9,423 bases of DNA from Candidatus Sumerlaeota bacterium. GTDB taxonomy: Bacteria > Sumerlaeota > T1SED10-198M. A program made the translations under genes and the position numbers. The stretch covers positions 1-9,423 of the forward strand of contig PWGE01000155.1 in NCBI GenBank assembly GCA_003554345.1, given 5' to 3'. Shown one piece after another: positions 1-7,016 of this stretch (positions are counted from its first letter, which is position 1; every line of letters begins with the position of its first letter). Under the pieces are notes generated by a model that saw only the letters and a list, made by a program, of their open reading frames with translations, was not told the origin of the DNA and searched no databases.

Positions 1-85
1 ACCAGCCTCCTCCTCCAATAGCCCAAGTGCCCATTCCGATAAGAGAAAGATTTAAGTCACTGTTTCCAGGAAGACGCTTGTGCAT
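1..85 (-). CDS. Aldo/keto reductase, N-terminal fragment (cut by window edge)
   Basis: Only the first 28 codons are present; the gene continues beyond the left edge. The visible peptide runs from MHKRLPG to a stretch IGMGTWAIGGGGW, which is the classic N-terminal beta-strand and cofactor-side loop of aldo/keto reductases (GxGTWAIGG). Members of this family reduce carbonyl compounds with NADPH in the cytoplasm; the substrate cannot be told from this fragment. The start is fixed by a good ribosome binding site, AAAGGGG at 94-100 on the minus strand, 8 bases before the ATG and overlapping the pssA stop codon. The 13-bp gap to pssA makes co-transcription with psd and pssA likely, although the reductase family has no known required role in phospholipid synthesis. 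Catalytic Asp/Tyr/Lys/His residues lie outside the window. Confidence 0.8.
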   Translation of the reverse strand, partial: MHKRLPGNSDLNLSLIGMGTWAIGGGGW

Positions 86-98
86 GGTTTACACCCCT

Positions 99-839
99 TT
101 ATTTTTTGGATTTGATTGATGCTTCTTTTTTTTGGTGCCGGGAAAGGTATCTTCTGTATAATGCCTTTGTCCAGAAAAAAATCATGTATAAAAAAGCCAG
201 CGGGAAAAAGATCAACTTATAATGTTCATAAAGTCCAACAATCAGGGCAAAGAAAATTATTACCAGAACCAGAAACTGGAAAGGACGTTTTTGATGAAAG
301 GAAATGGATTTTAGTCCGGGATAATGAATGTTGCTTACCATTAAATAAGAAGCAGCGATGATGATTAACGGTGAAATGGTGTATAAAAAATGCCAGTCCA
401 GTTCATGGGCAAAAAGGTTAAAGGTGAGTACAATTACCGCAGCACCCGGTATAGGAAGACCCATGAAAACGGACTTTTCTTCCTTTTTAGCCTGCACATT
501 ATAGCGTGCTAATCTTAAGGCACCGCATAATACATAAAACGCTACCACACTGTGAGAAAGACGCGTGTCAAAATGCTCCATAGCCTGGTATATGATAAGA
601 GCCGGTGCCAAACCAAAAGAAGTAATGTCTGCCAGAGAGTCGTAATTTAAACCAAACAAGCTTTCTGTACCGGTTAAGCGGGCAATTTTTCCATCTAAAG
701 CATCAAAAATGGCGGCAATTCCTATAAACCAGCTGGCACGGACAACGGAACCACTGTCAATAATAATAAGGATTGCTAAAACACCTAAAACTATACTTGC
801 AGATGTAAAGAGATTGGGAAGGATGTAAACTTTACGCAT
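99..839 (-). CDS. pssA: CDP-diacylglycerol-serine O-phosphatidyltransferase
   Basis: A 246-residue integral membrane enzyme that joins serine to CDP-diacylglycerol, giving phosphatidylserine and CMP. The CDP-alcohol phosphatidyltransferase signature is complete: D46xxD49G50xxA53R54, then G63xxxD67xxxD71, the metal- and CDP-binding set. The PssA-type segments RLARYN (about 109-114) and GLPIPGAA (127-134) separate it from PgsA-type relatives. Hydrophobic stretches near 9-27, 36-46, 95-110, 128-145, 150-167, 189-205 and 210-225 fit a polytopic protein; the tail is lysine-rich. The ATG lies inside the end of psd, so the genes overlap by 8 bp and translation is probably coupled; there is no strong Shine-Dalgarno of its own. 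Its product is the substrate of the Psd encoded just upstream. Length is normal for the short bacterial type II-like PssA group. Confidence 0.95.
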   Translation of the reverse strand: MRKVYILPNLFTSASIVLGVLAILIIIDSGSVVRASWFIGIAAIFDALDGKIARLTGTESLFGLNYDSLADITSFGLAPALIIYQAMEHFDTRLSHSVVAFYVLCGALRLARYNVQAKKEEKSVFMGLPIPGAAVIVLTFNLFAHELDWHFLYTISPLIIIAASYLMVSNIHYPGLKSISFHQKRPFQFLVLVIIFFALIVGLYEHYKLIFFPLAFLYMIFFWTKALYRRYLSRHQKKEASIKSKK

Positions 840-1479
840 TCTTGTGGAATTTTAGGACCGGTGTTTGTCCACCCAGTATTTTGTTCCCGGGTTTGACAAG
901 AACTGTTGCTTCTCCCGCGGGTAATAGAAGTTCTACCCGCGACCCAAACCGTATGAGCCCCAGGTCTTCACCCTTTTTTACGGGGGCTCCTTTTCTTTTA
1001 AAGTTCACTATCCGGCGGGCTATAATACCGGCAATCTGTTTCACCTTAACAGTGGTGTTTTCCCCTTCAATGGTGATAATGTTGTGTTCATTTTCGTCAG
1101 AAGACTTTTCATTGAGGGCGTTTATGAATTTTCCGTGATGATATTCTATGTCTTTGATTTTACCACTTAAGGGAGATTTAGTTACATGAACATTAAATAT
1201 GGAGAGAAAAATGGTAACACTTATGCTTTCTCCCAGGTCCGAATCTTCCTTCTTCTGTACAGCGAGAACTTTTCCATCAGCAGGCGCTACAAAAAGGTCT
1301 GGCTCGGAAGGGATTATACGAATGGGATTTCTGAAAAAGAAAGCAAGGAAAGCTGCCAGTACCAGGAGTAAAAAACCTGCTATGGGAAATATCAGCAGGC
1401 AGAGAATGCCGATTACCAGTACCGGCAAAAAAAACTTCCAACCATCATCTGCAAGGGGGGAGTTGTTTCTTCTTTTCAT
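832..1479 (-). CDS. psd: Phosphatidylserine decarboxylase, short (archaeal-type) form
   Basis: A 215-residue proenzyme that decarboxylates phosphatidylserine to phosphatidylethanolamine at the inner membrane. Two hydrophobic segments at about 16-48 anchor the N-terminus. APADGK (Asp68) and FNVHVT (His98) carry the conserved acidic and histidine positions. RFGSRVELLLP near the C-terminus contains the Gly179-Ser180 pair where self-cleavage should occur, turning Ser180 into the pyruvoyl cofactor and releasing a short alpha chain of about 36 residues. The FGSR cleavage context and small size are those of the short Psd-related family, not the longer E. coli-type enzyme with LGST. It is the first gene of the psd-pssA-reductase operon. 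A weak AAAGGA (1495-1500) sits 15 bases before the ATG, further than ideal. A C6 run in codons 7-9 is the only oddity. Confidence 0.93.
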   Translation of the reverse strand: MKRRNNSPLADDGWKFFLPVLVIGILCLLIFPIAGFLLLVLAAFLAFFFRNPIRIIPSEPDLFVAPADGKVLAVQKKEDSDLGESISVTIFLSIFNVHVTKSPLSGKIKDIEYHHGKFINALNEKSSDENEHNIITIEGENTTVKVKQIAGIIARRIVNFKRKGAPVKKGEDLGLIRFGSRVELLLPAGEATVLVKPGNKILGGQTPVLKFHKNA

Positions 1480-1514
1480 TTTAATTGCTTGATTCCTTTA
1501 TTTTTAACATGTTT

Positions 1515-1520
1515 ATTATA
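1515..1520 (-). promoter_or_regulatory. Probable -10 box of the psd operon promoter
   Basis: On the minus strand the sequence reads exactly TATAAT, 35 bases before the psd start, in an A+T-rich divergent gap. No good -35 is visible: at 16-17 bp spacing the hexamers are TGATTT or ATGATT. The call rests on the perfect -10 and its position. The same 82-bp gap must also hold any promoter for the divergent SprT-like gene; on the plus strand TTGATT (1489-1494) followed by TATTAT (1514-1519) is only a weak candidate because the spacer is 19 bp. Confidence 0.45.
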
Positions 1521-1561
1521 CAATCTTTTGAGCGTAAATCATTTATTTTGAAAATACCTGC

Positions 1562-2260
1562 ATGAATAAGAAGCGACGTCCACTTTCCCCCTTTATGATG
1601 GAAGGGACTTTTTTTTATAAAAAAAAATGTTTCCTGTGTCCTTCCCGTACTTTTAAGCTGGTATACTCTCCGGGAAAGAAGGAATATCTTTTTTATGTGC
1701 CTCCTGCAGTGATAGATCTCAAGAGAGAAAAGTTGCATCTTTTTTTTAAGTACTGGGAAAGCCGTATCAAAAAGAAAAAAATGTCCCTTTGTTTGAAAAA
1801 AGAAGTTCGAAGACTCCTGGCTTCCCTTCGTCCGAGAGGTGATACTCCCCGGCAGGCATCTCATTATGATTTGAGACCTCAGGGAAAGTATCATGATCTT
1901 CAGCACCATTTTCAAAATGTGTGCCAGGCATTAGATCTTCCCGGTAATGAATACATTCGCCTGGGATGGAGCAAAAAGCCGGTTAAAAGCTACTGGGGGA
2001 AATATTTGCCGGCTATAGAAGGCATTATAATAAATCGTTTTCTTGACTCATCTCGTTGTCCTCCCTATATCCTGGAATATATTCTTTATCATGAATTATT
2101 GCATCATCTTATTAAACCGGACTTTGAAGAGGCTCATTACAGGCACTCAAGTTTGTTTCGATATTATATGAGAAAATTTCCTGATGAGCGCCGGATTCGA
2201 AAGGAGCTGAAAGAATTAGCGTCCTTATTATCCAGGAAATATAAAACGGTTTGCCCATGA
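1562..2260 (+). CDS. SprT-like zinc metalloprotein
   Basis: A 232-residue soluble protein with a SprT-like zinc-binding core in its C-terminal half. The metal site is H177-E178-L-L-H181 in the segment ILYHELLHHL, with a likely third ligand at His195 in the RHSSLF motif, matching the HExxH...HxxxF layout of SprT/Spartan-type proteins. Upstream, RLGWSKKPVKSYWGKY (about 133-148), followed by IIINRFLD, fits the beta-strands that precede the helix in this family. The first 100 residues are very basic, lack a recognised domain and carry a CFLC pair. Some relatives (eukaryotic Spartan) cut DNA-protein crosslinks; a protease role is inference here. No good Shine-Dalgarno precedes ATG 1562; ATGs at 1594 and 1597 are alternatives that lose 11-12 residues. 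The gene ends in a 4-bp ATGA overlap with the PASTA gene. Several T8/A9 runs lie in its 5' part. Confidence 0.8.
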   Translation: MNKKRRPLSPFMMEGTFFYKKKCFLCPSRTFKLVYSPGKKEYLFYVPPAVIDLKREKLHLFFKYWESRIKKKKMSLCLKKEVRRLLASLRPRGDTPRQASHYDLRPQGKYHDLQHHFQNVCQALDLPGNEYIRLGWSKKPVKSYWGKYLPAIEGIIINRFLDSSRCPPYILEYILYHELLHHLIKPDFEEAHYRHSSLFRYYMRKFPDERRIRKELKELASLLSRKYKTVCP

Positions 2261-3027
2261 AACGGTTTTTGCTCTTCGCTCGCGACAGTTTTTTCTTGTT
2301 ATCAATTTCCGGTGTGGTTTTTGCCCTTTTTGTTTTGGTGGGTTATTTGAGTGTCCATTTTTTCATACAGAGACCAACCGTCAATCTTCCCTATTTACAT
2401 CGCACTTCTCTTATCGAATCTATGAAGAGTCTGGAAGAAATGGATCTCAGTGGTAGAGTTGTGGAGTACCGCTTTGATAGTGAAATACCGCGGGGGTATG
2501 TAGTGGAACAGTATCCTGTAGCAGGTACCACCGTGAAAGTGGATACGACGGTCCAGCTGGTTGTCTCGCGAGGACCTGAAAAAGTGGAAGTGCCGCGCGT
2601 GGAAAGAATGGAATTGAAAAGAGCGCGTATTGTTCTGCAGGATGCTTTTTTAAATATGGGGGATATTACCTATCTTCATTCCGATAGTGTTCCGGAAGGC
2701 TATATTATTCGCCAGTCTATTGAGTCAGAGGCTATGGTTCCCCAGGAGACAGATGTCGATCTGTTGGTGAGTGCCGGAGAAAAAACCAGGATTTTACGGG
2801 TGCCGGACCTGGAAGGCAAACATCTTCAGGAAGCCCAGGAAATCATTGAGGAGATGAATCTTATTCTTGACCGCGTCGAATATCTGCAGACAGATGAATA
2901 CTCTTCACAGACAGTTATTGCCCAGTCTCCGGATCCTCTTTCTTCTATTTCTGAATACTCTGAAGTCTCTCTTACTATAGCAGTTCCTCCAAGTCCTTAT
3001 CAGCTTCCTGAGACTCCCTACAGATGA
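2257..3027 (+). CDS. Membrane-anchored protein with three PASTA repeats
   Basis: A 256-residue protein with a short basic N-terminus, one transmembrane segment (about 12-37) and then only extracytoplasmic PASTA repeats: roughly 40-105, 110-173 and 180-243. Each shows the PASTA pattern: a V/LP-x-L entry (VNLP, VEVP, LRVPDLEG), an amphipathic helix with A/L spacing, a central G-Y-V/I-x-x-Q or equivalent, and a closing V-x-L-x-V-S strand (VQLVVSRG, VDLLVSAG, VSLTIAV). PASTA repeats in PknB-type kinases and PBP2x bind or sense peptidoglycan fragments. Here there is no kinase or transpeptidase domain, so an envelope-tethered sensor or scaffold role is inference. An in-frame TTG at 2251 would add two residues, but the ATG at 2257 forms an ATGA junction with the upstream stop and is preferred. 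The tail is proline-rich. Confidence 0.85.
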   Translation: MKRFLLFARDSFFLLSISGVVFALFVLVGYLSVHFFIQRPTVNLPYLHRTSLIESMKSLEEMDLSGRVVEYRFDSEIPRGYVVEQYPVAGTTVKVDTTVQLVVSRGPEKVEVPRVERMELKRARIVLQDAFLNMGDITYLHSDSVPEGYIIRQSIESEAMVPQETDVDLLVSAGEKTRILRVPDLEGKHLQEAQEIIEEMNLILDRVEYLQTDEYSSQTVIAQSPDPLSSISEYSEVSLTIAVPPSPYQLPETPYR

Positions 3028-3035
3028 TATGTAAA

Positions 3036-3064
3036 TTGATTGATGAACATATCTTGATAAGATA
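3036..3064 (+). promoter_or_regulatory. Possible promoter with overlapping palindrome before the propeller gene
   Basis: TTGATT (3036-3041) and TAAGAT (3058-3063) are separated by 16 bp and each matches the sigma-70 consensus at 4 of 6 positions. The -10 lies within a perfect 6-bp inverted repeat, TATCTT-GAT-AAGATA (3050-3064), which could serve as an operator or be chance in A+T-rich DNA. It fits the 71-bp gap separating the SprT/PASTA pair from the following two-gene unit. No clear terminator is seen in the gap, so read-through from upstream is also possible. Confidence 0.35.
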
Positions 3065-3098
3065 GTAAAACCAGCAATATTGAAAGGAGTACAGAATT

Positions 3099-4055
3099 AT
3101 GATGCGAAAAATATCTGTACTGGTAATGTGTCTCTTTGTATCATTGGTAATGGCAGAAAGCCATGAGCTTTTTACCCTTAACTGGGGCGAGGAAAGAGAT
3201 GAAGTCACTCTGACTGACAGACAGGAGAGTGATATCATGGGGGCCGTATCCTTTACCATCGGAGAAGATGGTATGATTTACGTTCCTGAAGCCCTGCGCG
3301 AGGAGATCCTGGTCTATGACAGGGACGGTGAATTTAAGAAAGCTATTCCCCTTCAAACCCGAATTAATCAACTGGCAGTGGATTCTTCAGGATATATCTT
3401 TACACGCTCTGATAGAGGGATAGTATCGGTTTACTCGCAGGAGAGAAAGTCGAAAGACGGGAACCTGGTAGAGCAGTATCAACTGGAATATTCACCGGAT
3501 CTGATTGAAGGCTACGGACAGGAAATTCACTTAGAAGGTTCTGAAACTGATGCAGTGCGCGATGTGGGTGTTCATATGCTTGATGGATTTACAAAACCGG
3601 TATTTACTCTTGATAAAAGTGGAAGTCAGGTGCGGACTGAGCAAGCCGACTCCGGTGTTCGTAAACGGGGACGTCCCGGTAGTGATGGAAAGCAGTATCG
3701 CAGTTATTGGCAGGATGACCAAACCGGTGTGGTAGAAATATACGACCAATCAGCGACTTTAATGCGTGAGTTTGAAGTGCCTCTTAAAGATGAAGGGCGT
3801 CTGGGGGTTTTTCTCTTTAAAGGAGTGGATGAAGATGGCAATATTTTTCTTGAAAGAGAACGTATTGTTGACCGGCAGGCGCATCTGGAAATAGTAGTGG
3901 TTAATAGTGAAGGAGAAATACTGGAGACTTTAGAAATACCCAATGACTATTATTCTACTGTTTACAAGAAAACCCATTTACACGACGGGAAAATCTATCA
4001 AATGCAGACAACCCGCCGGGGCATTCAATTTTCAGCATGGGAGGTGCTTCAATGA
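3099..4055 (+). CDS. Exported beta-propeller-like protein (NHL/6-bladed type), function unknown
   Basis: A 318-residue protein with a clean Sec signal peptide: MMRKISVLVMCLFVSLVMA with probable cleavage after VMA near residue 19. There is no lipobox cysteine at that site. The body has recurring blade-like units, each a strand, a D-x-x-G turn and a short I-Y/I-F strand: IGEDGMIYV (55-62), VDSSGYIFT (94-102), VDEDGNIFL (243-251) and VNSEGEILE (268-276). This resembles NHL or 6-bladed propeller repeats, which usually form protein- or ligand-binding scaffolds in the periplasm or outside. No catalytic motif is visible. GAAAGGAG (3082-3089) ends 9 bases before ATG 3099 and supports that start over the adjacent ATG 3102. 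The stop overlaps the next gene's start (ATGA at 4052-4055), so the two products are probably made together and may interact. The exact family was not recognised. Confidence 0.7.
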   Translation: MMRKISVLVMCLFVSLVMAESHELFTLNWGEERDEVTLTDRQESDIMGAVSFTIGEDGMIYVPEALREEILVYDRDGEFKKAIPLQTRINQLAVDSSGYIFTRSDRGIVSVYSQERKSKDGNLVEQYQLEYSPDLIEGYGQEIHLEGSETDAVRDVGVHMLDGFTKPVFTLDKSGSQVRTEQADSGVRKRGRPGSDGKQYRSYWQDDQTGVVEIYDQSATLMREFEVPLKDEGRLGVFLFKGVDEDGNIFLERERIVDRQAHLEIVVVNSEGEILETLEIPNDYYSTVYKKTHLHDGKIYQMQTTRRGIQFSAWEVLQ

Positions 4056-6535
4056 AAAAACATATCCTTTTTATAACTGTTGTATTCCTTTTTTCTCTGG
4101 TGTTAACAGGTGCTTATCCCTATACAGAGGAACCGATGAGCCGCAGCAATATATTGAGCCGTGCACATCTTTTCTGGCAACTGCACTGGTACTGCAGTGA
4201 AGAAAACGCCTACGGTACCGAGATTGACGGGGGAGAATCTCCCTATGGTACCGACTACGGTTGGAAGGATACTATGCCCTATTGCTGGGGTGGAAACGAT
4301 GATGTGTATGTTTTTCTGGAAAAAATGACTGATGGTCTGGGAGCGGGAGATAGAGATACTTCTTCTTCGAGTCCCTTCTATGGGGGTCATGTAGGAAGTG
4401 TGGACTGCAGTGGTTATGTGTCCCAGGTCTGGAGAAGTGGGCGTTATACAACCAGGACATTTCCCAATATAACCGAGGATGTGGGATGGGAAAATCTGGC
4501 ACCTGGTGATGCTATTAACCGCCCCGGTCATATACGCCTGAATGTTCAATATCCTACCAGTGACGGTTCAATTCTCGTCTATGAATCGACAGGTTATGGC
4601 TGGCAGATGCAGTATCGGACACTTGCTTACGATGGTGATTATGAGGGAGTAAGATATGATTACGTTTCTGAACGTCCTTCTCTTATTTCTCTGCAGCAGA
4701 GCAGTTCAGACGGCGTTGAAGTAAAATGGTACGGAGATATTGGTACCGGTCACGACGATCCCGACAGCGGTTTTTCCATATATTATAAGGTGCCCGGTGG
4801 TGATTGGAACCAGGCTCACAGCCTCCTTGATGGTCACGTAACATCTGCAGAAGTCAACAACCTGGAAGCCAACCAGCTTTATTATTTTGAAGTGAGAGCC
4901 CATAAACCGGGGGGGGGTGTTACTACTCATTCTAATATCGTGCCGGTTGTGCTGGAGGATGGACCTTTTCACAAGTCTGCTGTCAGCCCTGTTTTACTGG
5001 TTGATGGATATGAGCGCTATCTTCGTGATGAGTCTACCGAACAGCATGCATTGTTGACCCACTATGGAGAAGCTCTGGACAACGCAAATGCCTCGTTCGA
5101 TATGGTAGACAACGTCATGATCAGCCGTGAACTGGTATGCCTGCAGGATTATGAAACGGTTATATGGATGCATGGAATGGAATCTACAGCAGATAACACC
5201 TTTAATCATATTGAAATGGATGCTGCTATCCGGTTTCTGGAAAATGGTGGAAATCTTTTTGTGAGTGGTTCGGAAATTGGCTGGGATATGGTGCAAAATG
5301 AACCTGAGATAGACAACCTGGGAGCAGTCCATCAGGAAAAGTACCGCAGTTTCAGCGGTTTCTATAACGACTATCTCAAAGCAGAATATATCGGTGACGG
5401 CGTCGATGGTAACGGCTACCAGGCAACCGGAATGGATGGCACTATCTTTGAAGGTATTGACTTTTCCTTTGATGATGGAACTCAGGGCACTTTTAATGCC
5501 AGATGGGCGGACCGGATAGATTCGTATGGTGATGGAGTCCTTAATCTTCAATATGATTCCGGACATTACGGCGGTATTCAATATGAAGGCTTTTTTGGTG
5601 ACTCCAACAAAGAAGGAAAACTGGTATATTCGGCAATTCCTTTTGAAACCATCTATCCTCAATCGGATGCCGACCAGGTAATGGAGCGGGTACTGGAGTT
5701 TTTTGAAACGGAACCAGTCTCCCTGCCTTTTGAGGATGATTTTAGCGATAATAACTACGCTCCGTATCATTTACGGGTTGAGCCTCCATCTTCCCATCCG
5801 GATAATCATGCTTTTGAGCGAGACTTTGATTACTTGCAGTTGCCTGACCCTGACCTTGAGGTCCCGGAAGATGGGAATCAGAGGGCTTTGAAAATGGAGG
5901 CCAATGCCTATGACGGTGAAGTCCAATGGGTTAAAGCAGAAGTAGGAGATACAAGCTGGAATGATTACAGCGTGGAATGGTGGCAGAACAACTGGATAGA
6001 TCCTGATCAAACATCCGCCACCACAGAGTTTGCCGGTATCGGTGTCCGTACTAATGGTTTCGACAGTGGATACTATTTTCTGGTGCGCACCAATGTCAGT
6101 GACGTATGGGGTTCGTACGTAAATGTCTTTCGTAGTTTCCCCGGAGTGGTGTCTCCCCAGCATCAAGAAGAGACCTCTGCAGATAATATAGAAAGAATCT
6201 TCTTCCTGCGTGGTTCTAATGAGAGCTGGGAGGATTCTCCCGAGGTAAATATTAATCCCGACCCGGATGGCGACCCCATAGGGGTTACCAATCAGTGGGT
6301 CCATTATAAGGTAGAGGTGCAGAAAGACGAAATTTCATTCTACATAAATGATATGGATCAACCGGTCTGGAGCAAGCAGGATCCTGAACCTCATGAAAGC
6401 GGTAAGGTGATGTTCCTGCATGAAAGTCCCTGGGCAGGTACCACGGATGGTCATGATAAAGTGTTGTCTCTCTATGAAAACATTCGAATTACCCCTGATA
6501 AAACCTGGATACAGGACTGGAACTTGTTCTACTGA
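4052..6535 (+). CDS. Exported multidomain protein: NlpC/P60-like, FN3, ThuA/GATase-like, concanavalin-like
   Basis: An 827-residue secreted mosaic. The start is ATG 4052, not the in-frame ATG at 4037: GGAGGTG (4040-4046) lies 5 bases before it and a signal peptide (MKKHILFITVVFLFSLVLTG, cleavage near 20-22) begins there. Residues about 70-200 look like an NlpC/P60 cysteine hydrolase: PYCWGG (76-81), DCSG with Cys119, and RPGHI with His160; a polar third residue may be Glu178. An insertion of about 37 residues separates PYCWGG from DCSG. Residues 208-301 form an FN3 domain. Residues about 312-555 begin VLLVDGYERY and include FLENGGNLFVSGSE, like ThuA/GATase-1-like domains of secreted proteins. 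Residues 559-827 start FEDDFSD and read like a LamG/3-keto-disaccharide-hydrolase jelly roll. NlpC/P60 enzymes cut peptidoglycan stem peptides; whether this one does is inference. No C-terminal sorting domain is obvious. A G9 run lies in the FN3 part. Confidence 0.8.
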   Translation: MKKHILFITVVFLFSLVLTGAYPYTEEPMSRSNILSRAHLFWQLHWYCSEENAYGTEIDGGESPYGTDYGWKDTMPYCWGGNDDVYVFLEKMTDGLGAGDRDTSSSSPFYGGHVGSVDCSGYVSQVWRSGRYTTRTFPNITEDVGWENLAPGDAINRPGHIRLNVQYPTSDGSILVYESTGYGWQMQYRTLAYDGDYEGVRYDYVSERPSLISLQQSSSDGVEVKWYGDIGTGHDDPDSGFSIYYKVPGGDWNQAHSLLDGHVTSAEVNNLEANQLYYFEVRAHKPGGGVTTHSNIVPVVLEDGPFHKSAVSPVLLVDGYERYLRDESTEQHALLTHYGEALDNANASFDMVDNVMISRELVCLQDYETVIWMHGMESTADNTFNHIEMDAAIRFLENGGNLFVSGSEIGWDMVQNEPEIDNLGAVHQEKYRSFSGFYNDYLKAEYIGDGVDGNGYQATGMDGTIFEGIDFSFDDGTQGTFNARWADRIDSYGDGVLNLQYDSGHYGGIQYEGFFGDSNKEGKLVYSAIPFETIYPQSDADQVMERVLEFFETEPVSLPFEDDFSDNNYAPYHLRVEPPSSHPDNHAFERDFDYLQLPDPDLEVPEDGNQRALKMEANAYDGEVQWVKAEVGDTSWNDYSVEWWQNNWIDPDQTSATTEFAGIGVRTNGFDSGYYFLVRTNVSDVWGSYVNVFRSFPGVVSPQHQEETSADNIERIFFLRGSNESWEDSPEVNINPDPDGDPIGVTNQWVHYKVEVQKDEISFYINDMDQPVWSKQDPEPHESGKVMFLHESPWAGTTDGHDKVLSLYENIRITPDKTWIQDWNLFY

Positions 6536-6605
6536 GAGATGGTTCTGTCAGAAGAAAGTTACTGTGAAATAATGCAGTAAGGCGATTAAAAAGATAAGAA
6601 AAGTT

Positions 6606-6645
6606 AAAGCCGGAAGCCGCTACGCAAGTGGTTTCCGGCTTTTTT
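6606..6645 (+). terminator. Strong rho-independent terminator
   Basis: A 14-bp stem (6608-6621 pairing with 6627-6640, two G.U pairs) encloses a 5-base loop ACGCA and is followed directly by a run of six T (6640-6645). A short A run before the stem pairs with the T tract, so it may work for the minus strand too. It lies 72 bases after the stop of the NlpC/P60 mosaic gene and closes the propeller/mosaic transcription unit. Confidence 0.9.
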
Positions 6646-6736
6646 ATATGAACCGGATAATATGGTTTTTTTACGGGCTTTTGTATATATTGTGGAATTT
6701 TGCCAGGATGAACTGAGCACAAGTGCGTTATTTCAG

Positions 6737-6815
6737 CTTGATTTCATCACATACTTCCCTGAAAATAAACCCTGGAAAAGATGTTTTACATCAATGATAC
6801 GGAGATGAAATCAAG
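6737..6815. repeat. Perfect 12-bp inverted repeat enclosing a smaller hairpin
   Basis: CTTGATTTCATC (6737-6748) is the exact reverse complement of GATGAAATCAAG (6804-6815), with 55 bases between. Inside, GATGT-TTT-ACATC (6780-6792) can form its own 5-bp hairpin. The unit is 79 bases long. It could be a folded RNA, a pair of regulator half-sites or the ends of a tiny mobile element. No T run follows, so it is not a simple terminator. Confidence 0.6.
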
Positions 6816-6972
6816 ATAAGTCCAGAAAGAATAAGAAACCAGATAATTTGCATCGATGTTCAGGATAATGAGGATAAAGACCTCAGAAAAAATCACAAGA
6901 GAAAGATTTTGAGGAAAAACAATGTGAAAAATAAAGAGAACCATGAGTTAAATATGCACTTTTCCCGGGAGC

Positions 6973-7012
6973 GCCGATCCCCGATTTACAGTCCGCCTCT
7001 GGCGGAATCGGC
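6973..7012. repeat. GC-rich hairpin immediately before repeat element copy 1
   Basis: TCCGCC (6992-6997), loop TCT, and GGCGGA (7001-7006) form a perfect 6-bp stem. The right arm continues as ATCGGC (7007-7012) and can pair with GCCGAT (6973-6978) if 13 bases on the left bulge out, or with a second CCGAT copy at 6981-6985. The hairpin ends 4 bases before the first base of repeat copy 1, so it may belong to the same larger element. Copy 2 has no such hairpin before it. Confidence 0.5.
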
Positions 7013-7016
7013 ATCT

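Noticed and set aside
1481-1915. 144-codon open frame on the minus strand opposite the SprT-like gene
   Set aside because: It is antisense to a frame with a clear HExxH metalloprotein signature, has no family resemblance and no Shine-Dalgarno, and its composition follows the A/T runs of the real gene.
4994-5770. 258-codon minus-strand open frame inside the mosaic gene
   Set aside because: The plus-strand frame has a signal peptide, ordered domains and a good ribosome binding site; the antisense frame has no recognisable motif.
5771-6304. 177-codon minus-strand open frame inside the mosaic gene
   Set aside because: It is a shadow of the concanavalin-like coding region, with no motif or start signal.
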